DNA from: Ectocarpus siliculosus
Lineage: Eukaryota; Sar; Phaeophyceae; Ectocarpales; Ectocarpaceae
DNA: 52,459 bases
Direction: 5' to 3'
Assembly: GCA_000310025.1 (NCBI GenBank)
Contig: FN649727.1
Coordinates: 5,161,601-5,214,059, forward strand
Within the stretch, counting starts at the first letter, position 1, and every line of letters begins with the position of its first letter. The notes below the pieces were generated by a model that searched no databases, was not told where the DNA came from, and saw nothing but the letters and a program-made list of their open reading frames with translations. This document shows, piece by piece, positions 1 to 9,987 of the stretch. The position numbers were made by a program, and so were the translations under genes.

Positions 1-483
1 AACGCGGCAGCACAGACACCGCTGCACCTGGTAGCCGCCAAGGCAGGGAGCCCCGGAACCGCGGAGATGGTGGACCTGCTGCTGAGACGGGGCGCGGACG
101 AGACGGCCGTGAGCGAAAACGGCCACACAGCGGCAGATATGGTGGGGTTGAAAACCGAAGAGTCGGACAGCCTGGCGGAGGATGTCGACCGCGTCCGAAA
201 GCTCTTGGCACGTGCTCCGGCCGACAGGGCATGGCGTCGGCGTGGCTTTCTGATCTTGTGTCGCGCTCACTTCCACGGCGGCAGGGTTCAGTTTGGACAC
301 AGGACCAGTCAAGCACCTGCCGACGGGGCAGCCAAGAGAACTCGTAGCAGTGCAGAGCCTTCGAGGGCGGAGAGAGACTGGGCTGGTGTTGTGAGCATGC
401 TGATGGGAGATGGAGTTGATCCCATTTCGCTGATGGGCGATGGAGCAAACCTCATCTTCGAGAAGATCGTGGGATATCTTTGA
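1..483 (+). CDS. Ankyrin-repeat protein, 3' end (partial)
   Basis: Reading is open from the first base to the TGA at 481-483. It starts inside an ankyrin repeat: TPLHLVAAKAG is followed by MVDLLLRRGADETAVSENG and HTAADM, the usual TPLH / VDLLL.GAD / G.TAAD pattern. After about 60 residues the repeats stop and a basic stretch with AWRRRGFLILCRA leads into a tail with no recognisable domain. Ankyrin repeats bind proteins; no partner can be named. The 5' part lies outside the window, so the total repeat number is unknown. Two other ankyrin loci occur in the window (13745-14490 and 49533-51955), which suggests a dispersed family. The repeat assignment is firm; the exact C-terminus assumes no further splicing. 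Confidence 0.65.
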   Translation, partial: NAAAQTPLHLVAAKAGSPGTAEMVDLLLRRGADETAVSENGHTAADMVGLKTEESDSLAEDVDRVRKLLARAPADRAWRRRGFLILCRAHFHGGRVQFGHRTSQAPADGAAKRTRSSAEPSRAERDWAGVVSMLMGDGVDPISLMGDGANLIFEKIVGYL

Positions 484-1298
484 TGCCGGTGAGTTGGTCA
501 GGGCATCAATCATCGCAGGAGTGAACAGAGAACCGAGGCACGAGCTAATCGCCGCGTTATTACCCGCATTGTCCCCGTAATGTTCGTTCGTAAACGCAGA
601 ACCCTCTAACTCATTTTTTTTTTCTTGTTCATCTCTCTCTGTCTACCGGTGCGTTTGCCCCAATGTACCGACTGTGCAGGAACTATTTGTCCTTTTATGC
701 TCGGACCTCCCTCGGTGTGAATGGGGATGGAAATAGACACGTGAAGCCAGGAAGGCAGCAGTGTGTCGTTTCTCGAAACGGTGGAGCTGGGCTGGGTTGT
801 CGTGGCAAGCATCCTTTTGCTCTTCCGTTGTGAAGCGTCATCTGCTGCAGCGTCGCGTTTTGGTGTATATGAATGGGAACATTTCTCACCGGCAGAGAGT
901 TCCCGGCGCGAGTGGCGCATCGATTCTTGTCGGACCACGGAAGAGCTGCTATTTTACGCACATCGGGAAGATGAAGAAAATTCTCGTAGTGTTCGTTTTC
1001 TATCTCGATACCTCTCTCTGCACGTTTGTCGGCGGTCATACGCATAGGTTGGCAATGGTGCTAAGTGTATGTAGGGTCTCCACACGCGTTGTGCATTTAA
1101 TAGCAAGGTTGAAAGCGCTGGACTGCTGGTGTAGCATGTGCGATGGCGGTGGCAGGGAATCGTCGGCGTGCTTGACACACTAGCTGTGGTTTCCCTTGCA
1201 GTTTTGTTGAGGTTGGCAGCAAGTTGGCTCCTCGCATGTATCTACTTCTTGTGTGTTTCCACAAAAAAAATGCCCGTCACTCGAGCGCGATGCGGGAA
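484..1298. other. Intergenic, no gene seen
   Basis: It probably contains the 3' untranslated region of the ankyrin gene. The overlapping frames on both strands show no recognisable family and no convincing exon boundaries. A T-run lies near 613-624. Confidence 0.5.
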
Positions 1299-1751
1299 GG
1301 GGGGGGGGGGGGGGGTGTACTCATAGTCGTGCATGCCGTAGTCGTTAGACCATTGACCTCGCATCCCTACAAAGCCGGGACGGAGCACGCCGGGTTCTCA
1401 CCGGACCAGGCTCTCACATCACCAAGCGCGAAGCGCCGTGAGGTATTCGGCGAGTCGCATGAAGGGTGAGCTGCATCCTGCTAAGGGTGTTCGGCATCTT
1501 GTGCTTACTTCCTTGCGTACGAATGACAGCTGGGTATGTATGACTTAATTTATTTTCTGGTGCTTTCACTTCCAGAGACAGTTGTAAGCACTGTGTAACT
1601 GCCTCGAGGGTGCTTGACCATTTTAACACAACGTGGTGCGATTATCCCCCTTGCGCGGAGTGAGGGTTGTCGACCCCGCACAACATAATCTACTCGACCA
1701 CCATTCATGGTTACCGCAAAAAAAAAAAATGCGGAAAAGGGGGGGGGGGGG
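1299..1751 (-). repeat. Dispersed SINE-like repeat, copy 1 (G/C-run bounded)
   Basis: This is one of five copies of the same sequence in the window. On the minus strand it ends in GAGTAC plus a poly-C run (seen as the G-run at 1299-1315), and a second G-run at 1739-1751 closes the other side. The about 400-bp body is nearly the same as those at 19667-20205, 22957-23569 and 24972-25583. This copy lacks most of the TTGCCATCGG...GTTGTAAAACAAGC module present at the 5' end of the longer copies. The last 45 bp or so match the 3' end of the LINE fragment at 23570-24971, so the minus strand is taken as sense. Confidence 0.8.
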
Positions 1752-4660
1752 TTGTTGTAGGGTAGGTTCCGATCAGGTAACGTAACACATGCAAGCATGT
1801 CGAGAGCTGCCGAAGGATAGTTATGAACGTTTTGTGAGCAGCTGGTGTAGACTTGGTTTATTGCTCTGTTGTATGTCTATGTCGAGGCAAGTTTCGATGT
1901 TAATCTGGATATTGGTGTGGAGACGGGTTTGGGGTGACACTAATCTGGAGCAGACAAAGGGATCTGACTGCTAAACAAGAAATGGGTTTTACTGTGGAGG
2001 CCTTGGTTACAAAACGCACACACTACAGGGAGCGGATCCTGGGATCGGTGCGGAGAGATCCCTGGACAGATCCCCGTTCCTCGAACGATCCTCAACGGCT
2101 GGGAACAGTTGATGGAACTTCCCGAGGTTGGGAAAGACGCGGGTCCACGAGTAGGCTCCGCCCAACCTCATTTAACCTAGTTCGACTGATTTCACTCGGC
2201 CAAACTTGGCATTCCTCGACAAATCGCATGGGAAGAATACGCTAACCTCTGGTGACTGCCTCAGCGGACCGTAACTCTCGAGGGTTCCATAGTATGTACA
2301 CATTACTCTCTCTCTTTTTGTATGTAATTTTTCTAAAAACAAAGCAATTGCACCGGCCGGAGACGGCGTTGATGCAATGTGATTTCTTCCCAGTGCTCTA
2401 AATGAACCAAGCGTGGGTGAACGCGTTAGTAGCTGTGACTCTCAGGGTACCCTTCGGATGCATAACTGCTGAGAAGTAGACGTATGTGTAGCAGCAGCTA
2501 CAGAGTAGTAAGAGAATGGGTACATCCATACACCGGTAATCCCGTCCTCGAGGGCGATAAAATTATCCCTGACGGAAACAGGTAGGCGACTGCGCTTCGA
2601 TAGGGACTTGCCTCGTGTACACGTAAAGCAGTTATTTGGCGTGGAGGGCGGCGCTTGGACTGACTCGTAGTCCTCGCTGTAGAACTCCAAGACATAGTAC
2701 TTCTATAGCCACCGACCAGCCTCCCTAACAAAGTTTTCGCTTTTGAGCCACGTGTGTGAAACGATGCAAGCTCATCATACATCTGTGTACGACTGTCTCA
2801 TTGCTTCTGCGGTCTGTGTTTCTGTTTGCAATGCGTAGCTGCACCCATATCGAAACATGTGTGCAGCTGCGGGAATCTTGATATCTTGATGATGAGGAAC
2901 ACAGAACAGCGCAGCTTTATATGGGACACCCTCCCCCGACGAGCCGATTTTCAAGATATTGCATTCACGGGGCCCCATGGTCGACGACCGGTCTGCAGCC
3001 CACCTCACAGCTCCACAAAGCACAGACCGCTCCATCTCAGTCTTGCATTCTTCCCTCTCCGCAAACACCAAAACACACCCATCTGTGCACCAGAAGGAGG
3101 AAGAGAGACAGGGAGGCCACGCTTGCTTGGAGAAGAGCTTGAAAGAAGGTGTGTTCATTGCTGTCTCCTTCGAGAGCCAGATATGATGCCATCGCGGTTT
3201 TGGCCGCTCAAACACGCTTTTTCATGATGCGGTTTTTATCCGCACACGCTGTTTCCGGGCTCGGTTTTCCAAACGATGTGATGTGTCTGCATCGGCTAGA
3301 GATGGCAATGATAACGGGAAGCTGACACCCGGGACCGTACGCCAGTATGCCAAGGAAGAGTGGCCAAGGCCTGAGCCGAAACGGAAAAAGGTGTGCGTGC
3401 CTGCCTTTTTTTGAATCTTCCCGACAGCGCCGTGAACTTTCTCGGCAACCGCCACGATTTCGTGATTGCCGGACCAGGGCGCCGAGAAGCTAAAGCACAC
3501 ACATCATCACCTCCCTCACGACGCCATGCTCCACCCTCGCAATCACCGTGTTGTACGGATGGCGCTGGTGGTAGTCTGTCGGGGTTATTCTTGCGAGTAC
3601 TTGTTGAGTCGCAAACGTTTTGCAACACGAAGTGTTTTGGGGGCCATGATAAACCGTGACGTCGGTGAGAGTCTCGACAACAAGAGCCGTGGATGCAGAG
3701 AGAACAACCTCTAAACGATAAGTCAGCAGCCGTCTCCTCCACTACATACCTCACGCCTTCCCCATGAGCTTTTGCAGCAGCAGACTCCTCATCGACGTCG
3801 TATGCAGCGAATGTCGTGGCTGTCGTAGCACACCGCCCTGTTCCTCTCCCTGCTGCACAGGATCCATACCGCAAGAAGCTCGGAAATATTCATCTTGTTT
3901 CGAACTCCGTGTATCACACGTGACACGGCAGACTGGTCGCCAAACGTCTACTGCACACTCTCCACTACTATTATAGCTTCTGGGGTGATTGCAAGGGGTA
4001 GCGGCGAAGCGCATCGTGTCGTTCCCACCAGCTGACGCATCTCTTACCTCGCGACCACCAACAAGCCAGAAATAGAGTCAGCGTGATTGCAATAGGTCTC
4101 GTCTCGCTCATAAAATAGAGATTAGATACTCTCCGCCTTCATTTCGCGTGCCCCCCTCGGCGCGGGCTTGTGATATCTGCCACCGCCACTCACACCGTCA
4201 TGACTCAAGTATCGCAGAGACCGTCCGACCCCGATGGTTAGCGTGCTGACGGCGTGTTCGTAGTTCCAACACTCCAATGCATGCTGTTTGGCGTGATCTA
4301 CGGTTGGCACGTGATGTGACCAGTGGTCACCGGCCTCCTTCGTGGGGGGGCACAAAACTTGAGATTCAGTAGCACCGAACCCCCGAACCCGTGCAAGAAC
4401 GATCTGTCTCGGTTTTTCCCTCGGACAACAATGTTCATAATCAGCTTGTTTGTGTACACGAGCGCGTTGAGGGAAATCTGATATTGCTTGGTCAGTGTAC
4501 AGGTACAGGGTTACCCGTGCGTTCGGCGTCGATCCCACTTCACCGTATATGAGGCCGGGATCATTACTGGATCTATGTATTGGAAAACATGGACTCCAGG
4601 ATGAGTGCGTATTTATTTGACGCACCATATGCTTATGATACTGCAGATTTCATACATGCA
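1752..4660. other. Intergenic, no supported gene
   Basis: Short overlapping frames occur on both strands, the longest being a 192-codon minus-strand frame at 3296-3874, but none has a recognisable domain, biased codon use or credible splice structure. No tRNA, rRNA or tandem repeat stands out. Confidence 0.5.
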
Positions 4661-5092
4661 TACAGTTTGCGCCCGCAATTAAGAAACGCTTATTTCAGGT
4701 CCAGCCTCGAATTCTTATTGTGGGCTATAAACTCAGCGTATGTCGTTCAGTTTCTTATATCATGTTTCTTATTTTTTCGTGCAGCCAAATCCTGCTGAAT
4801 TTCTTACGTCGGCAATTTCTTATTTCTCTGCTTTCCTCGCCTCCCGTACTCAACCCCGATTCTCACTACCGACGGCTGCACGTAAGGCCACTCCCTAGAA
4901 GCGAAATGTATTCAACGGCAACGTCTTGCTATCGCTACAAGGTCTTGTACCCCCCTCATGAGTGAGGGCTGAAACTAAACAAATGCATGAACACCGCATG
5001 GTGCCTCACCCGCACGCTGACATGCCAACAACGAAAATCAGAGCTTGAGCGCCAGCAGAGCAGAGCGCAGAGCCCGCAGGGCGCCGCGCGTG

Positions 5093-5360
5093 TATACGCC
5101 AGAGCTGGCGAGATTCTTGCACCCTCCAGTGGCTCGGCACAGCGACCTAGGCCTACCCACTGCACAACAACCTAGCTTGGGGTGTGGGTGAGGGTGAGGG
5201 TGAGGGTTTAAGGGGTGGGTTGGACCTAGCGAGGCCTAGCGCCGTGGTGTAGCCTTAGGGCTGGAAACCCGCTGTGCCTGAAGTTTCGTGTCTACCTCCA
5301 ACTACAACCCAATAATTGTTGAACTGGCGAGTACAAGAATCTCGCCAGCTTTGGCGTATA
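5093..5360. repeat. Nested inverted repeat inside the Tc1-like element
   Basis: The 27-bp arm at 5093-5119 (contains AGCTGGCGAGATTCTTG) reappears inverted with one mismatch at 5334-5360. The roughly 210-bp spacer includes a short GGGTGA array. It could be a second element inserted in the first, or an internal hairpin; no target duplication could be fixed. Confidence 0.6.
5181..5212 (+). repeat. Short GGGTGA tandem array
   Basis: About four GGGTGA-type units end in GGGTTTAAGG. It recalls G-rich telomere-type motifs but is too short and too imperfect to call an interstitial telomere. Confidence 0.55.
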
Positions 5361-5696
5361 TACGCCGACCGCCCGCAGGGCCAGGGGGCCGGAGGGGGCG
5401 CCGCAAAAAAAAAAACTCCCCCCTCGGCGTACAACTAATAATAATAATGCACTATGGGAGGGGGGGGGGTAGGGGGAAAGAGCGAGAGAGCTGTGGGGTT
5501 TGTTTCTTATTCGACACACTCCCCCGTAACCCCTCGTTATAGTAGGGCAGCGGTCGCTGCTGTGTTTCTTGTTGATATTTCTTAATTGTGTGACTCAGAT
5601 TGAGCAATGTTTCTTAACCCTATTTTCTTATTTTTCGTGAAAAAGTGAGCCTCAATTTCTTAACAAAATATTTCTTAATTGCGGGCGCCAACTGTA

Positions 5697-6079
5697 GTAT
5701 GACTCGTTCACTTACTTCCAGCCGGAGGTTGTTGCCGCCGATGCACATGGTACGATTTTGTGAACATGACTCTTTAACCCCTCTTCTACTGCTGTAGGCT
5801 CGCAGTCCCTCCGCAAAACAAAACACTCACAAAAAATTGGTCGGTCAGAAATCGGAAGTGCCGAGCTCCTTGCAAGACAGGCTTCAGCATTAACAGTATC
5901 CCCAACAGGTGGGGACACTTTTCATGCTGAAGCATCGTAGGTAATTTACCTTTTTGACCACCTAGAGGACACGCGGCTCGGGAGAATGTGCACAGCGAGT
6001 CAGAGGCCGAGGAGAGGCATCACACAGGGCGTCACACAGCGTACCATCTCACCCCAAGCATGATGGACCAACGGTTCTC
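5697..6079. other. Intergenic, nothing recognised
   Basis: No recognisable gene, RNA or repeat was found apart from an isolated CTACTGCTGTA motif at 5787-5797. Confidence 0.5.
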
Positions 6080-7316
6080 ACGTGCGCTTCACACAGCGGA
6101 GCCTACGGCAACAACGGTGCGGTAAACAGACTTTTGAGTGCTTTGTCCCCCAAGTATCCTCATTTGGGCGTCCAGTGCTACTATGCACAGGCCCGCAACT
6201 CGAAATCGGTACATCCAAGAAAACGACAGACCGCGATTTCTCACTCACAGGCGAACAGCACAAGCCTGTGGTGTACCAGTGGCGAAACCCAGCCGGGAAT
6301 TGTTGGCAATATGGTGTAACGTGCGATTTCATGTCGAAAAAAACTAACCCGACATCTTAACCCTCGTATGCGCCTTTCGATGAACGCGTTCTCACGCTCT
6401 ATACGCTCGCAACGTGATAACCGGAACCCTCTTATCTAACGGGTGTCCACATGTACCCCCATGTGGTAGTCGTTGGACTTGATTTATTCGAGGATGGTGC
6501 ACAACGTGCCTCATGACCTCGGCCAAAAAGTAGGGTCATTTTTTCCGCTTTTGGTGGTACCAGATGAAAAATGTCGTACTTGACGCAACATGCCCCCGCA
6601 TACATACTTCTGTATCACCACACTCTCTGAATGTTTCACGCTTGTCGGATTTACGACGTATGTGAGGGGTACGAGGTACCATATCGGTTCCCATATGGTG
6701 GGGTACCGGACGGGACCACAGCACAAAGAGCTTTTGTTTGTGTACCCAGCGGCGGCAAGGCTGCCACCGACATGGCGTCCGATCTGCCAGTCTTGATACA
6801 AGCGGCCCATCTTCTCGCCAAGGAAAATCAGCAGTACCCATTGAGGTTGAGTGTATTGTTCCTACACCCAGCATATCGCCGGCCATTTTTCCTGGCACAA
6901 CTACTGCTGTAGCACCAAGTGAAAGTGCAAATAAAGTAGCCGTGCCCTGTAAGGTTAGCACCTCTGTTACGAAGGGCGCAGGTATGTTTGGCCGGCTGTT
7001 GGGCTGGCTCACTGACAAACTCAACGAGCTCTCCCGTGTTCTTGTGGCACCATCCGACCGCACATACCCCGTGTCGTCATGTCTGCGAACGCTGCCCGGG
7101 TTAAATTGGTTTGAGGATTCGGTAACGAAATGGGACGGTAGCAATGAAGTAACCAAAATGTGTCGCCAGAGATGCCCTCGGGTGGTCAGTGGTATAGCTA
7201 AAGAAGGCGATAGGCCGCCACACACGCAAGTGACACTAAATAATACTCCATATAATAGTTCAACCTGGAAATATAAGGGAAATCCAAGACAAAATGTTCC
7301 CGGTAAGGCACTGTAA
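6080..7316 (+). other. Unexplained cluster of frames, possibly decayed insert
   Basis: Three plus-strand frames follow one another (about 6082-6360, 6631-6909 and 6738-7316) and give protein-like, non-repetitive translations with balanced composition. They are less GC-rich than the host exons around them. The frames are offset, no splice sites explain the shifts, and none matches a family I can name. A decayed foreign or mobile coding sequence is possible; chance frames are the alternative. No function is proposed. Confidence 0.25.
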
Positions 7317-7506
7317 CGAATACCAGAAGAGCTATGTTTGCCGCGTTGTTGTACACTCTGGGTGATTACCAGAGACAGCGTGGACAATTTCAGCAATGAT
7401 GTGCAACGCCTTGTCTTATTTCCCTCCTCCACCCCCGCCTCCCGTCCCCCCCGTTCTCCCCCCCTCGACTCCGCAGAGAACCAGAGGAAGACCACCACCA
7501 CACATC

Positions 7507-8103
7507 ATGGCTTGCCCCACAGGAAAAGCGTGCGCGGAGTCCCTTCTCGACATGGACAAGTGCACCTCCTCCACCAAGAGCCGCTACTTCGTGGGCATCT
7601 CGCCCGCGGTCGTGTTCGTCGCGTCCCTGTCGGTCCTGGCCTTCCTCGCCGTCAGCTTGGCGGCCTGCGTCGTCGCCGCCACCCACGTCACGTTCTTCTT
7701 CGCCCTGCCGCTCGCCTCGGCGGCCGGGGGCGCGTTCCTCGTCGCCGCCCCGGAGATGACGCCGTTCGGCGCCGACCCGGCCGCCCTGCTCCTCCTCAGA
7801 GCAGGGGGCGCGCTGGCGATCGCCTACGCGGGGAGCGCGATGCTCGTGGGGAAGTGCTGCCCTGCCAAGGTTCGGTCCGCCCACCTGGCGCTGGTGGCGG
7901 CGGCGCTCGGGACGATGGCCGCCGCGCTCGTCGCGGACGAGTCCAGCGCGCTCGCCGGTGACGTCGGAGACAAGGCCGCCGGTGCGCTCGGGCGGGCGGC
8001 GGCGGCGGCGGCCGCGGGGGCATTGATGTCGGCCGCCGGCCCCGCCTTCTCCAGGAGGATTCAGAGCGGGAAGCCAGCAGAGCCGGCGGTGCTGAGCTGC
8101 TAG
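7507..8103 (+). CDS. Small multi-pass membrane protein, unknown function
   Basis: This is a single-exon frame of 198 residues ending in TAG. I start it at MACPTGKACAE: its ATG lies in ATCATGG after an adenine/cytosine-rich stretch. The in-frame ATG at 7396 would add a proline-rich leader lying in a pyrimidine-rich tract typical of a 5' untranslated region. After a Cys-containing N-terminus come hydrophobic segments at about residues 31-55, 58-80, 94-114, 124-142 and 158-178, rich in Ala, Val and Leu, with a short basic tail. Third codon positions are strongly G/C, like the other real exons. No family was recognised. The Ala-rich last segment may not cross the membrane, so four or five spans are possible. 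Confidence 0.65.
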   Translation: MACPTGKACAESLLDMDKCTSSTKSRYFVGISPAVVFVASLSVLAFLAVSLAACVVAATHVTFFFALPLASAAGGAFLVAAPEMTPFGADPAALLLLRAGGALAIAYAGSAMLVGKCCPAKVRSAHLALVAAALGTMAAALVADESSALAGDVGDKAAGALGRAAAAAAAGALMSAAGPAFSRRIQSGKPAEPAVLSC

Positions 8104-9870
8104 ACTGCTGCATCTTGGTCTCTCTCTACCCTTCTCTGCCTAGCCATGTGTATTTTTCGGCGGAGGGAGGACGTGGGTAGGGGAGGGCGGGTTGATTGGT
8201 GGTATCCTTCGGTAAGAAGTTGGGTCGCAGCCCATGGGGGGTGAAGGGTTCGAGTTTCGACGGACCAGGCAAAGAGTCGTCTTGAGTGGCCTTCGCGTTT
8301 GGTCGAGATTCGACAGGTGGGGAGTGTTTGCTTGGCTTGGCGTACGTGCGGAGGCAGTATGCGCCGTACCAAGGCGAGCCTGATCAAATCACAGTAGTTG
8401 CACTTGGCGTGAGGGCCTGTTTTGGCTTCTCGGCTGTTTGTTGGTAGCGGCCCGCCCTGTGTTCTCGTTGCCCATGGTGCTGCACCGCGCACTTATTTTA
8501 AAGTTGTAACGGTCGTAATCGAGAATTGCACACGCCGGTGTGTCCACTGTCTGTTCTTGGTGTTTCAAGAGTCGCTCGGGAAGAATATTCCCCACATCGT
8601 CGATGTCGGGCCTGTCTTTCAAACGCGCCCTCGAATTTTGTCTTGATATTGATTTAAGCTCTGAAGTTCTCTTGGTACGGTTAACTCGTCGTGCGTGTGC
8701 CGTTCCATGAGTTGTGAGAATCTTGAGCGTCGCAGTCATTGTGGTTGGGGGGCGGCGGGCGCACTGATTTTCGTCGGCGATTGGCTTGAGGGTTGGGTGG
8801 CACCTGTCTCTGTTGGATAGGGTCTGTTGTGTGTTTTTGGTGTTTGCTGCTACTGCTGTATTTTTGGGTTTTGGCAACGTTGTTCCCGCTGTCGCCATGT
8901 GCCATGTATCTCAGCGCGCCACCCTTGATCGGTGGTTCGATCTCTAGCTGAAAATTGTCTCTCCACTGCTTTTGAACGGTGTGTCCCAAAGCATGTGGCG
9001 AAAGGTGGTGTAGACTATGCCCGATTCGAACCAAAAACCGCTTCGGGTTTGGGGGGTCAATTTCCTTAACGCTGATTGGCCTGTTGGGGATGCTGGTTGT
9101 GGCACTCTTTGAAGGTTTCTGAACTTGAAAACAACGATCATTGTGTTTTTTTTTCATGCAGTTGGCGAGACGTCGAACTCCCCAACTCGGATATTCACCT
9201 TCACGATTGACTTGAGAAGACGATGCTAGGGCTGATGAGTTTCCTTCTGAATCATAAGCTGCTGGTCTATGTCTCACTTCTAGGCCGATTTTATAGAGCG
9301 CTGTCACTTACTTGTACACAGACACCCGTGATAGGGGAATACTGTATGGTGGCAGCTCCACTACAACACTACTACTACTGCTGTACTTCAAAATACGATG
9401 ACTCTGAGAACATTATTCATGCATTTGGAGTATTTCCCGCCCCCGGCGAAACGGGATAGTACCGGCGTCAAACATTATTACAGAGCCCCCATAGTCTGTT
9501 CCCAAGCTCGAGACGGACGGGGACGACCTGTCTTCGCCCTCACCTACAGAGAGACACCAGATATCATTGCAAACCAACCCCGCGGTGACATCAAGCAAGT
9601 ACGTAGTACCAGTCTAGACCCATGTTGATTGGACCCTTCTGCTCTACAGCAGTGGTGTGTGTATATGCGCAGCCAGCCTTTCACCGACATGCGAACAAAA
9701 ACATACAAACACACATGCCTCGGTCTCTTGCGGCCTGGGCGAATCCGCTTTCGCAGACCCCTGTCCAGTTGTTTCCCACACATGCGTAGACGTAAAGACA
9801 CACACGCGGTTTGGCGTTTGGCGGCGTGACTTCCACCGAATGGAATCATTTGAACTAATTTTATTTTGAA
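8104..9870. other. Probable 3' UTR and intergenic spacer
   Basis: This follows the membrane-protein stop. Antisense frames at 8389-8898 and 8681-9307 look like chance frames: no family and no splice context. A polyadenylation site cannot be placed. Confidence 0.45.
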
Positions 9871-9987
9871 CATTTGAATATTTTTCCGCAGGGTCCCGAC
9901 AGAGAGGGCCACTGCCAGGCGCGTGCCCCCCGACGTGTCGGCTCAAGGTCGGCTTGTGCCGCGCGTGCTCACGTGTGTGCATGTCAA

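Larger units (their letters stand above)
4661..5696. mobile_element. Non-autonomous DNA transposon, Tc1/mariner-like ends
   Basis: Terminal inverted repeats of about 24 bp with one mismatch begin CAGTT and run through GCGCCCGCAATTAAGAAA (4663-4686, mirrored at 5671-5694). Each end abuts a TA dinucleotide (4661-4662 and 5695-5696), as expected for the TA target duplication of Tc1/mariner elements. TTTCTTA-type heptamers recur inside both ends (about 4753-4835 and 5575-5680), like subterminal transposase-binding repeats. No transposase frame is present, so it would depend on an element elsewhere. A second inverted repeat (5093-5119 and 5334-5360) is nested inside. Superfamily is inferred from the termini only. 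Confidence 0.75.

Noticed and set aside
6536-7501. 321-codon minus-strand frame
   Set aside because: No recognisable domain, and it runs into the promoter side of the membrane-protein gene.
8389-9307. Minus-strand frames downstream of the membrane-protein gene
   Set aside because: Composition unlike real exons here and no family; treated as 3' UTR antisense.
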